Origin: Rhizoclosmatium globosum
Taxonomy: Eukaryota; Chytridiomycota; Chytridiomycetes; Chytridiales; Chytriomycetaceae
Length of the DNA: 64,000 bases
Direction of reading: 5' to 3'
Assembly: GCA_002104985.1 (NCBI GenBank)
Contig: MCGO01000047.1
Location: 62,001 to 126,000 of the forward strand
Notes under the pieces: model-generated
The model's database searches: none
The model's input: only the letters and a program-made list of their open reading frames with translations
What the model was told of the DNA's origin: nothing
Position numbers and translations under genes: made by a program
Shown here: in pieces, positions 35,201 to 46,200 of the stretch
Layout of the letters: every line of letters begins with the position of its first letter
How positions within the stretch are numbered: position 1 is the first letter of the stretch

Positions 35201-38200
35201 CGCGCGAAGTCACCGTATGAACGTATCACCAAGGTACAACCATACTACAAGTGAGTCTTTCAAACATTCTTTATACTCAATTCTGGAGAGTAACAACTAT
35301 TTACAGTTACTTCATTTCCATGGGTACGTTGGGATATACGCCAGTTGAAAAGAAACTACGGACCAAACGCGTTGGTAGAATGATCAAAGCAGAGCCCGTT
35401 GCCTTTCTTGCATACAAGTCGCGTACTATCATGATTGTTTGGAACTATCGCCTTCAAAAGCCAGTTGAAGTATTTCACGTTCGCTGGTGCCCCACCATCT
35501 TTCTTGGAAAGACCTTTGATCCAACAGTGGTAAATCCGTTTGTCAAGGCCCATGCTGATGCCATGCAGACATCAATGCCAGTGACTCCGGTTGAAGATGA
35601 AGTTTTCGACTACTTCATTGACATACCAGATGATGGTTTCAAGGTACCTGAAGCACTTGTTGACTCCGAATCTGACACTCCAGAGTCTGGTTGGGACACT
35701 GATGCTACTACACTTTCCAAGTCTGAGATGACATATAAAGGTGACGTTGAGGCAGTTTCTTTGGAAGATGAAGGTGAATAGCCGTACACTATCATAAATC
35801 CTTCAAATTCTTATTTAACAATCATACAAATCTTTAGATGATACTATCATGACTGACGATGAGGCAAGTCTTGAAAAGCTATTCTCTAAAGTCCAGCCTG
35901 TTGGCGAATCTATGGCCCATGGTTAGTATTCCTCAATACGCCAAGCAAAATGTAACATTCTTTATGTTTTCCTATAGATTCTGCTGACAGTACCAGCCCA
36001 TTATTTTCGGGACCTTTAATCGATGGCCCTCGCCTTGCCAGAGAACGTGAGGATATTTCTCGTCTCCTCCAAGAGCCTGGTCGAAGCCTGCGAAAGCGAC
36101 CACGTAGCCGCGAGTCTTCGAGTGAACCTCCACAAAAGCCACGTCGTCTCCGAGCAAAGGTTTCCAAGTCGTCTATTTCCCTTGGTACCAGTGATTTAGA
36201 TGAATTCATATCTTATATGCAACACCTTTTCAAGGAAGGTCAAGTCCTTATGTCAGACTCAGATTCAGCATCTGACTCTGAAGCCTCAAGCCCTGGCACC
36301 AAACCTGCTAAGTCCAACGATGAAGCAGAGCCAGCAACCCTATCTGATCCAGACTTTGAAGCTGCATTGAGCCGCCGCGCACTCGAAGCTATAACTACTG
36401 TGGTTCGTGCAAGTACTACATACATTAGGCTTCAACACCGAGTTGAACGTGCTGCCAAATCAACTGGCAAGAAATTCAGTAAACTCCGCCGCCGCGCCGA
36501 ACATGCTCGTGTCGAAATGGATAGCTTTATGAGTTCCCAGATGGAAGAGTTGGAGAAAGAAAGATCTCGCATCAACGCTGCCCGCCGACCAGAACTTCAC
36601 TTTGATTGGTCCAAGGCTGCTCCCTCTGATGTACCAACTGAACGTATTCATGTTTCCAATGCTCCACCTGTTCCTAAGTCAGTTCGTGAAGCTATGGAAG
36701 GACGCTTTGCTGCTTACTTTCAACGTGCAATGCTTTGTGAAATTGAGAGTCTAATGAACCGCGAAGTTTACACCACTTCTCTTTTGCCTGAAGGTCGCAA
36801 ACCCATCAAATCAAAGTGGGTTTACGCATACAAGACTGATCCTGAAGGATTCATCACTCGCTTCAAAGCTCGTCTTGTTGCAGTCGGCTGTGGTCAAACC
36901 CCTTATGATGACTTTGACGAAACTCATTCGCCAACAGTCAAGATCAAGGCAATCCGTGTTCTCATCGCGTTAAGCGCCGCATTTAACCTCAACATTTCGC
37001 AACTTGATATCAAGACTGCATTTTTGTATGGTGACTTGGACCATCCAAACTACATGCATCTTCCCCCAGGGTTCACTGAAAAAGACTCTGAAGGTAGACC
37101 TCTCTTTGCCGAGCTCAAGAAAGCACTCTATGGTCTTCGCCAAGCTGGACGCCAATGGTATAAGAGACTACGCGATTTCTTTGTGAAAATTGGTTTCCAA
37201 CAGTTGAAAACTGATTCCTGTGTCTTCATGAAGATTGATCCAACTACTGGTCAACTTGTCATCATTCTATTCTATGTTGATGATATCCTCATTGCTTGTA
37301 AGGACCAAGCTGTGATTGACCAAATCAAGGAGCTTATTAAGTCTGAGTTTGAGATTTCTGACCTTGGCCAAGCCAAATGGATTCTCAAGATCCAAGTTGA
37401 ACGCACCAAAGCGGGAATATGGATAGGACAACCTCAATATGCTCATGCTCTGCTGAAAGAATACGATATTTGGGATCTGGACTCCAACAATTGGGCCGAT
37501 ACTCCAATGGCCACCACTTGGAATCATGACCCAAGTAGCCCTCCCGTTTCTGCAGAAGGACAACGCAAATACTGTTCAATTATTGCCAAGTTGATTTATT
37601 TGAGTTGTATGACCAGACCAGACCTCATATGCGCTGTGAACACTCTGGCTCAGTTTCAACGTTCCTCCACCACTCAGCATGATTATGATGCGCTGATTCG
37701 AGTTCTACGCTATCTTCGTAGAACTTATGATTGGGGAATTCTTTTCAAGGCAAGTGCTTCTGGTGACCTCACTGTCTACTCTTCTGAAGAGTCTCGAGTA
37801 AGGACTGACCGACCACTTGATATGGAACTGCCAGAAGGATTGGCTCCACATGCTGCTGCTGATTCAAGTTTTGCACAAGAGACTGATCGTAAGTCTCGCT
37901 CTGCGTATGTGATGATGGCTTTCGGAGGTCCAGTTGCCTGGTACTCCAAGAAGCAGTCAACTACTGCTTTGTCTTCTACTGAATCCGAGCTCTATGCCCT
38001 CGTTGAAGCAGTTAAAGAAGCTCTTTGGATGCGTCTATTCTTGCAAGAACTTGGTTTCAAGTTGCCTGGTTCTACAGTAATTGATCAAGACAATCAGTCT
38101 ACAATTGCTATTGCATCCAACCCCATCAACCATGCCCGTGTTAAACACATGGAGGTCAAGGCTCATTTTGTACGTGAACATATTGAAAACAGCAATGTTT

Positions 38201-38373
38201 CTCTGGTTTACTGCCCCACTGAGTTGATGGTTGCTGATGTACTTACTAAGGCTCTGCCTGCTCCCCAACACTACAGGTTATGTGGTATGATGGGAATGTG
38301 TAAGTTATCTGATGTTGACCCTGATTATAAGTTTAAAGCACTTAGAGTCAGATACACAAGGTTTAGTGATTAA
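32237..38373 (+). CDS. Copia Gag-Pol polyprotein encoded by six exons
   Basis: Exons 32237-32806, 32896-33309, 33368-35250, 35307-35773, 35838-35921 and 35978-38373 sum to 5,814 nt, one frame of 1,937 residues. Introns are 89, 58, 56, 64 and 56 nt, all GT-AG. Gag occupies roughly the first 450 residues and includes a CRLHQSTRGPTHLLRHC CHHC knuckle (about 360-376). The protease has SLIDSGAS (Asp about 591). Integrase has the HHCC zinc motif (EWHQVLAHC, CPAC at about 728-763) and a D-D-E triad: EDLYPIG (about 792), GGDRGE (about 853) and LVERPLG (about 890). RT has RFKARLVAVG, QLDIKTAFLYGDL and YVDD (about 1571-1574); RNase H has AADSS, STESELYAL and DNQSTIAIA. RT and RNase H motifs look intact, so the element may be competent. 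Each retained intron brings an in-frame stop. Confidence 0.93.
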
Positions 38374-38602
38374 ATAAACATTTATGAAGTTCAATTCTTC
38401 AAGCTCGCACTCTATTCTGGTGAATTAAATGTTTAGCCTTATGCTTGTAAAAAGCTTCTGTGTCTCCAGTATAGTCTCGTCACAGGGGGGACGCGTGTCA
38501 CGCGCGTGCCGGCACCTCTGGGCTTATTATACGCACTCAATCTAGTCCGACACTCTTATCACTTCACACGTGACTGCAACCTACCCTGTCGTCACAGGGG
38601 GG
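38374..38602 (+). other. Copia 3' internal tail with a duplicated polypurine tract
   Basis: This stretch lies between the gag-pol stop and the 3' LTR. The 14-mer TCGTCACAGGGGGG occurs at 38477-38490 and again at 38589-38602, the latter directly abutting the LTR, where the polypurine tract priming plus-strand synthesis is expected. The upstream copy may be a second or ancestral tract. Confidence 0.75.
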
Positions 38603-38901
38603 TGTTACGACGGAGAAGTCTTCTCCGAGTGATCTGTCGACAGGTTAGTCCGCACCCACTCCCTCACCATTCCACTACAGAACCGACTAACTTACCCAAG
38701 CAGGAGGTACGTAGTTGGAAGTGTGATAAGCGACATCAAGGTGAGCGTGTCGGGGTTGCGTGGAGATTCCGGACCGGGACTGAACGGAACTACGCTTCCG
38801 ACCACTCCCGTCCGTCCGTGGATTGCACACGTGATCCCGGTTCTTCGCTTTTTCACAACAAACACTTCCAGTGCCTGCCACACAAGTCGCCCGTCCCAAC
38901 A
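38603..38901 (+). repeat. 3' LTR of the copia element
   Basis: 299 bp, read as identical to the 5' LTR, preceded by a polypurine tract and followed by the GAAAG duplication at 38902-38906, after which SEC6 exon 2 resumes. Confidence 0.97.
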
Positions 38902-41230
38902 GAAAGCTCAGGACACAACCGCCCATGTCAAAGAGGCCCTCATCACCATCGACAAGTCCTGGGAGAAGGGAAACAACATTAAAAACTACAAAGATATAAA
39001 GAAAGTGAGTGCTGTCATAACTGATGGAGGATATGTATTTATTCCACCCTAGATTTCCCGTACTCATCAAAACTTCTGTGCGACCAAAGACCTCGTCGAG
39101 CAGTTCCTCCAGCTGAATGCTCAAGTTGCAAAGATTCAAAATGTGCTCACTCAAGATGCAGCTAATCCAACTGGACCTGCAGGTATATTTGTGCTTTGAC
39201 AGCTCACCCTCGACTCAATCCCACCTTGCTCCCCAACAGAGAACCTTCTCTACATCCACTACCAAATTCAAAACCTCGAATCTTTGCGAAACTCTACCCT
39301 CGCTAAATCTAGAAAGGCTCCTGCAGATGTATTGGAAACACTCAACAAATATTTCCAACAAGTCGATGATCTGATCAAGCAGTTTGAGATTTACCTATGG
39401 GAAGTTGGCAAAAATACGATTGCGTTGGTAAAAGAGGGAAACAGCGCAGGCGTCTTGAGGCTGGTCAAGATTATTGAGACAGAGGAGAAGGCCGATGAAG
39501 TTGCCGCCATTGCTGAAGCCACGACACCTGTCGAGCTGTTAGAGAGTGCAAGAGCAATGTAAGTTCTTTTTTGTTTAATTATTCTGAATTTGAATATTGA
39601 TTGAATCTCGAATCGAAAGTAAATCCTATCGTATCAAGTTCTTTGACGTACTTCGTGACTCCATCAACGCCCACGTTCATCAAATGTACCAAGCACAAAT
39701 GATTGACTTCCATGAACTCCCACTCGCCATCGACGCTGTTCTTGAAGACCTGATCGTTGTGAATGAGAAACTGTCCCCCCGTTTCCCTAAAAAGTACAAC
39801 ATTTTCCAGTTCTTTGTACTTGAATACCATCGCTCTATTTACGACATGGTCAACAACATCATAGCCGCACCAATGGAAGCCGGTTCTATCCTAATTCTCT
39901 TGAAACTTGTGCGCGATTATTACTCAAATATGAGCAGTCGACTTGGTGTCGGGGAAGAGTTGTTAGAGCCCAGGTTGTTGGATGATCGGGAAGATGAATT
40001 GATTTTGAATTACATCCAGCTTGTGCGTGAGAAACTGGGGGAATGGCTCAACAACTTGTTGAACAACGAAACACGAGGATTCTTGGAACGAACAGGTCCT
40101 CCGGATGTGGATCGCAATGGAAAATACGAGTTGAATGGGAGTGTTATTGTGTTTCAGATGTTCAATCAGCAGATTGATATTGTGTCTGGGTCTAGTCGAG
40201 GGGCATTGATCTTCGATGTAAGTTTTGTGGTGTACTCTAAGCGGATGACTGATGATGAATGCAAAACAGGTCCTCGCTGAGTGTTGCACAGCCCTCGAAG
40301 AATATCAGAGAGCATGGTCGCGAATCCTTGAATTTGAATACGACAAGTTCACTGACCGCTCTCCTGATCTCGCCGAGGGACTCCCAGACTACATTGTCGC
40401 TCTTGCCAACGACTCCATGAAATGTACCGAATTCTCTGAAGTCATGATATCCCGAATCGAAACTTTGATGGACGATCCATTCAAAGCACAGGCTATTGAA
40501 ATGCTGAGAACTTCTTTAGATGGGTTCATGAGGATTGTGAAGCGATGTTACGGAATTTTGATTGACATCACATTGAAGGACACGCTTCCGGCATTGACAA
40601 GACTTTATTGTACTGAATGGTACGAGATGGAACTCGTGAGACTGGTTGTCGGAACATTTGAAGATTGTGAGCACCCAACAAATGAGAAACCAAATACTCA
40701 TTCAAATTCATCTAGACTTCAACGACTTTCAGGAACGTATGCAGGATTACATCTTCACCAAATATGTCAACGAGCTTCAGGACCGTTTCATTCTTCTATA
40801 TGTTGAATCGCTTAGGAACAAGGGAGGAAAACTCAAGCTTCCTTTGGCGACGGAAAAGATGCGATTAGATCTTGAAATGGTGACGGACTTCTTTTCAAAG
40901 TACAAGGCGCCAAAGCGTGTCAAAGCTGCGTTTGATGTGATGGAAAAGATCATCGCGTTTATTGAAAGTAACGGATCTCTTTTGTTTCTGGACTTTTACA
41001 CGTAAGCTCTTTTATTCTAACTAAAGTTGTGGCTAACCAATTTCAGCCTTTGGAAAGCGTATCCGGATATTCCTCTGCCGTTTGTGGAGGAGCTTTTGTT
41101 CAAACGTGATGACTTGGATAGAACACAGGTTCGCGAAGTGTTGGATCAAATCAAAACAAAAGTTGCAGAGGAGAGGGAGTGTAACCAAAACTTACCTGTT
41201 ACTCTCTTTTCAAAGTTTTCGATGAAATGA

Positions 41231-41993
41231 TTAATAAATATTTTTGATTTGCGGGCGGCTTGGTCAAAACGAGCTTCAATCCTTTCAAGCGGTTGTGGCT
41301 AATTTGTCGAGAATTTCTTGGATGATAGTTTCGTGAAAGTTAGCTCAGAACCATCTAAATCATAGCCGAGAGGATCGCAAGAAACGAAGTCATGAAGGAG
41401 TCTTCATTGAAAGACCCGTTCAGCTATTTTTGAAACGGTTAATACGAATTGCTTGGACATTGCCAAACCTGGTTGTGCACTTCAAATAGATCGCGTCCAG
41501 GATTGATAGGGTTTATCGAGATTCTGGAACGTTGGTGCGTCACAGGCGGAGCGTGGACAATGCTGTATTTTAATGTTCAAGGCGTTTCTCACATGATGAA
41601 GGGGACGCACGTTTCCAAGACCGCTGTCACACTGGTTTCTTTCAATACAACGACCAACCGAGCTTCAAATCTGGAAGCGACGCCAGCAACGGTTGTTTCC
41701 TCTGTATCGTTGAACGCCCGAATGGCGTTGAGGTAAGCTTACTTACTGCTTCGTGGGTCGAATGTATTGGTGAAATGGTTATTCTGCTTCTTTTGATTTT
41801 GATATGACTGGGTATGATGGTGGGTAACAAGTCTATTTGGCTAACTCTATTTTGAGGGAGCGCAACTCTTTTAATCACCTCAAACTTATGTCTTAAATGG
41901 TTTTTTCTGTTTACTGAGACTCCCTTAAAAAGGAGAAGCATTTGGAGAACAAAGCAGAAGTCAATTTATTATAATCGAATTGTACAACCCATA
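41231..41993. other. Intergenic, no gene recognised
   Basis: This lies between the SEC6 stop and the U2AF1 stop, which converge. A 95-codon plus frame at 41449-41736 and overlapping minus frames have no recognisable features and no plausible exon joins, so I do not annotate them. Both 3' untranslated regions fall here. Confidence 0.5.
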
Positions 41994-43126
41994 TCAGTAT
42001 CTGTCCCGTCTGTCTCTTTCTCGCCTGTCATCTCTGTCATCCCTTCCACCACGACGATCATCACGCGAAGAACGGTATCGATCATCATCTCTCGAAGACC
42101 GATGTCTTTCTCTGTCTCTGTCACGCTCTCTGTCTCTATCCTCGTCTCCTCCGCTTGATCCCTTCAATATCTTGATACTCGCGCGTTGGGCATCTTGAAG
42201 CTCACGTTTCAAACTGCGTGATACTGTCTTCAGATGCATAAAGTTACACAATCCTCCGCGATTACATTCCGAGTTTTCGTATTGACGACAACACGCTTCT
42301 CCAAAGTCTGTCACGGGTGAGAGTTCCGCAAAGACGGGTCGACCTGGTAGAATCATGAGTATACAATTAAAATATCAACGACATAGCGTACCGGCATAAA
42401 AGCGGTCATTCAATGCTTCGACAGCTTTTGCAGCATCTTCTTCGAATTTGAACATGACGTATACATTCCCCAGCAAATGGTCTCCGACATTATCACACAC
42501 CTACGTACGCGTTACAGAATTAGTAAAACTGATGGCGTCACCTCATCACCAAACCAACAACTCAAAAACACAACTCACATTCAACTCCTCCACCTCTCCA
42601 TATTTACACATCTCAACATACAAGTCCTCAAAAAACAGCTCATAGTGTTCCTGCAACTGTGCCTCCGTCAACGCGCAGTTTGGCTCATGTGCAGGGTTCT
42701 GATAAATGTTTGCAATCAAGACAGTCTGCGAGAAGTTGGGCTTGACGTGCTTTCGCGAGCACCGTTCGCCGTGTCGACAGGCACCGATTTTGAAGTAGAA
42801 GGAGCAGTTAACTTTGTCCTTTGGGTATGAAGTGCGTTAGTTTGGTGTATAGGTTTTAGAAGGTATCCAGCACTCCCAATCCACGCTCCTCCAACAGAGA
42901 ACTTCATACTACTACTCGTTACATTCTCGACCTAAGCAGAGCAGACTAACTGCTGCGGTCCAGATATGTGCGCTACTTAATTCGCCCCTCCTTGTTCCTA
43001 CTCTATGCAAAGAGTCCCAGTCTCACCTTCTCTGTACCGTAAATGGAAGCCAAGTGGTCTATCAATGCGAAAGTATAGTTAATAGGCGCCTTTGAGGGTG
43101 TGAGAGGTAGTTTACGCACCAGCCAT
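41994..43126 (-). CDS. U2AF1: U2AF35, small subunit of the U2 snRNP auxiliary factor
   Basis: The model is complement(41994..42343, 42392..42500, 42579..42818, 43027..43058, 43120..43126), 738 nt, 245 residues (human U2AF1 is 240). The first exon is only 7 nt (ATGGCTG); joining it gives [13 protein letters not shown], very like the family start. Zinc finger 1 is C18-C27-C33-H37 (C-x8-C-x5-C-x3-H). The UHM-type RRM follows ([44 protein letters not shown]). Zinc finger 2 spans [20 protein letters not shown]. The tail is rich in Arg/Asp/Ser dipeptides. The protein recognises the 3' splice-site AG together with U2AF65, consistent with the intron-rich host genes here. It is divergent from ValRS with 160 bp between ATGs. 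Confidence 0.95.
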
Positions 43127-43286
43127 CGTTTCTTTCTTTCTTTGTCTCTTTTTTCTTCAACCCCAAACACAAACTCGAATACTCGAATCAAAAGTGTTTC
43201 TGTTGCGCAGATCGCTGTTCATCGCACCACAACTTCACCACCAACACTTCGCACCAACGACCGCATTCAGCACTTCAATTCGCGCA

Positions 43287-46200
43287 ATGTCTGACCAGGA
43301 AAAGTCCGCAAAACAAAAGGAAAAAGAGGCAAAAAAGGAGCAGGAGCGCCTCGAGAAACTCGCAAAGTTTGCTGCGAAACAGAAGGCCCAGGAAGAGGCG
43401 AAGGCCGCCCAAGCAACGGCCGCTCCAAAGCAAAAGGTGCGTGCGTTTGTTGCGCTTGAAACTTGAGTGAGAAGTATCCGATATTGGATGATTCGACGGT
43501 ATTTGGCAACTGTTCCACAATACACAATGTGGAAGAGGTGGAAGAGGTGGAAGAGGTGGAAGAGGCACTGAAAGAGTTGATCGTCTACTGGGGAGTGTGC
43601 CAAAGGATCAGCTGCATATTGCCATTCTGTCAACCTCAACTTCAAGATCTAACCTTTAAACACCCCAGAAAGAGAAGGTCAAGGAAGACAAGGAACCTGA
43701 AGTCTTCATCCCAGATACTACTCCTGAGGGACACAAGAAGGATATGACCGTTCCATTTGCTGCAGCCTACAACCCTGTTCAAGTAGAAGCTGCCTGGTAC
43801 TCTTGGTGGGAGAAGAGTGGATTCTTTAAGCCTGAATTGATCAACGGAGAGCCACGGTGAGATTTGTTGATTGTGGCAGAATGATTCTAACTAGTTGATA
43901 GACCTGAGGGAACCTTTGTCATTTCAATCCCACCACCAAACGTTACTGGATCCTTGCACTTGGGACACGCTTTGACCAACTCTATTCAGGATACTCTGAC
44001 AAGATGGTACGCTGGCTCTTTCCCAAACTTCATTCACCTACAACACAATCCCTTAGGAACCGCATGTTGGGAAAGACCACTTTGTATGTTCCAGGATGTG
44101 ACCATGCCGGTATCGCGACTCAAATCGTTGTCGAAAAGAAACTCATGAAGGAGCGAAACTTGACGAGACACGATCTTGGCCGTGAAGTCTTTGTCAAGGA
44201 GATCTGGAAGTGGAAGAATGAATACGGAGACAAAATTTACAACCAAATTCGTCGACTTGGAACCTCCGTTGATTGGGACCGTGCCGCGTTCACCATGGAC
44301 CCAGGCCCATCAGCAGCTGTTACCGAAGCATTCGTGCGTCTCCATGAAGAAGGAGTTATTTACAGAGAGAACAGACTTGTGAACTGGTGTACAAAACTCA
44401 AGACTGCTATCTCCAACTTGGAAGTCGAGAACATGGAACTCACAGGATCCACTTTCTTGACTGTTCCAGACCACGATCCCAAAAAGAAGTACGAATTTGG
44501 TGTGATTGTTTCTTTCGCGTACAAGTTTGAGGGAAGCGGTGAGTTCGAAGTCCATTCACTCTATCTCCGAACTAAACATTCTGCATCTAGACGAGGAAAT
44601 CGTAGTTGCCACCACACGTCTTGAAACTATGTTGGGAGACACGGCCATTGCCGTCAACCCAACTGACGAGCGTTACAAGAGCAAGGTTGGAAAGTTTGTT
44701 GTTCACCCATTCAACGGTCGCAAGATCCCAATTATTGCTGATGATTACGTCGACAAAGACTTTGGAACTGGTACGATATTCTCCAGCTGAAAATCGTTTG
44801 TTAAAGCATAAACTAGGTGCTGTGAAGATCACTCCATCCCACGACCAAAACGATTACGCAATGGGAAAACGCCATAACCTTCCATTCATTAACATCTTCA
44901 CTGACGACGGAAAGGTCAATGAAGAGGGAGGGGACTTGTTCACTGTGAGTCTCGTTTTCTACTCTTCATCTTAGTTTCACCAACACGACAAATACTAGGG
45001 GCTCCAAAGATTTGATGCTCGTGTTGCTATTCTTGAAGCTTTGAAGGAGCGTGGATTGTACAAGGAGACAAAGCCAAACCCAATGCAACTTCCAATCTGC
45101 ACGTAAGTCTCAGCAGAGATTGTAGACTTCCATACTTACAAATTCTCAGCCGTTCCAACAACGTTGTTGAGCCCCTTATGAAGCCCCAATGGTGGGTCGA
45201 CTGCAAGGACATGGCTGCCAAGGCTTTGGAAGCTGTCAAGTCTGGTGAACTCGAAATTATCCCAAAAACAAGTGAAAAGGATTGGTTCTTGTGGTTGGAG
45301 AAGATTCAGGACTGGTGCATTTCTCGACAGTTGTGGTGGGGTCACCGTGTCCCTGCTTACTTCATCAAGATCAAGGGACAGGAAAATGACGTAAGTTGCA
45401 ATGAAAGATTCGCTAAAACTCTGCTAATCCATACATCAAGGCTATGGAGAGCAAGTACTGGGTTTCTGGGCGGTCAGAGGCTGAGGCGCTTGAGAAGGCG
45501 CACGCCCGTTTCCCGAACGTTGCCAAGAAGGATATTATTTTGGAACAAGGTAATCTCGAAACCTGATTTACATTTATTCAAGTTACTTTTTTAGATCCTG
45601 ATGTCCTTGACACTTGGTTCTCATCTGGTTTGTGGCCGTTCTCCATCCAAGGCTGGCCTCAACAAACTCTTGGCTTGAAGCACTTCTACCCTAACGCGAT
45701 TTTGGAAACTGGTTGGGATATTTTGTTCTTCTGGGTTGCCAGAATGGTTATGATGGGTATCAAGCTCACTGGAAAGGTTCCCTTCAAGCAAGTATTCTGT
45801 CATGCCATGGTTCGTGATGCTCATGGTCGTAAAATGAGTAAATCACTTGGAAATGTTATCGATCCTTTGGATGTTATCAACGGTACTACTCTGGCTGCTC
45901 TGCAAAAGTCTCTTGAAGGCGGAAACTTGGATCCTCGCGAAGTCAAGAAGGCTCAGGAAGGTCAGGCTAAAGACTTCCCCAACGGAATTCCACAGTGTGG
46001 TACTGATGCCTTGAGATTCACTCTTTTGAACTACTCGTCTGGAGGTAGAGATATCAACTTGGATGTTCTTCGTATTGAAGGATACAGAAAGTTCTGTAAC
46101 AAGCTCTGGAATGCTGTCTTGAAGATGGGTCTTGACAAGCTTGGGGCTCATTTCATCCCTCAACCAGCTGAAATCTACATTACTGGAAAGGAATCGCTTG

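Larger units (their letters stand above)
31924..38901 (+). mobile_element. Complete Ty1/copia LTR retrotransposon inserted in SEC6
   Basis: The element is 6,978 bp with two 299-bp LTRs (31924-32222 and 38603-38901) that read identically, ends TGTT...AACA, and a 5-bp target duplication GAAAG. Domain order is Gag, protease, integrase, RT, RNase H, which defines copia (Pseudoviridae-like) rather than gypsy. It has the same orientation as SEC6. A primer-binding site complementary to a tRNA 3' end is not obvious after the 5' LTR; the gag ATG lies only 15 bp downstream. Identical LTRs imply a very recent insertion. Confidence 0.97.
31664..41230 (+). pseudogene. SEC6: SEC6 exocyst subunit, interrupted in exon 2 by a copia retrotransposon
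   Basis: Host exons are 31664-31711, 31770-31923 continuing at 38907-39004, 39053-39182, 39240-39558, 39620-40217, 40270-40666, 40716-41001 and 41047-41230. Without the insert they sum to 2,214 nt (737 residues), all introns GT-AG and phase-consistent, close to the usual Sec6 length. Family features include the N-terminal helical block LMKHPDDLVNRLQVLKRKF and AAVDAQLK, the LLYIHYQIQNLESLR and DVLRDSINAHVHQMY regions and the C-terminal helical bundles. Sec6 is a core exocyst subunit that binds SNAREs and tethers secretory vesicles at the plasma membrane. The element entered the codons for IAK, and GAAAG is duplicated at 31919-31923 and 38902-38906. Apart from the insert the frame shows no damage, so loss is recent, perhaps polymorphic or limited to one allele. 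Confidence 0.93.

Noticed and set aside
31924..38901. The whole copia element acting as a removable intron that rescues SEC6
   Set aside because: LTR splice-like sites would leave about 240 nt of LTR in the mRNA and the joined frame does not return to SEC6, so this simple route fails.
41449..41736. 95-codon plus-strand frame between SEC6 and U2AF1
   Set aside because: No conserved features, no splice sites linking it to other exons, and it sits where two 3' untranslated regions are expected.
43463..43747. Plus-strand frame with VEE repeats in ValRS intron 1
   Set aside because: It lies inside an intron whose removal preserves the ValRS frame, and the repeat is a simple 9-bp minisatellite.
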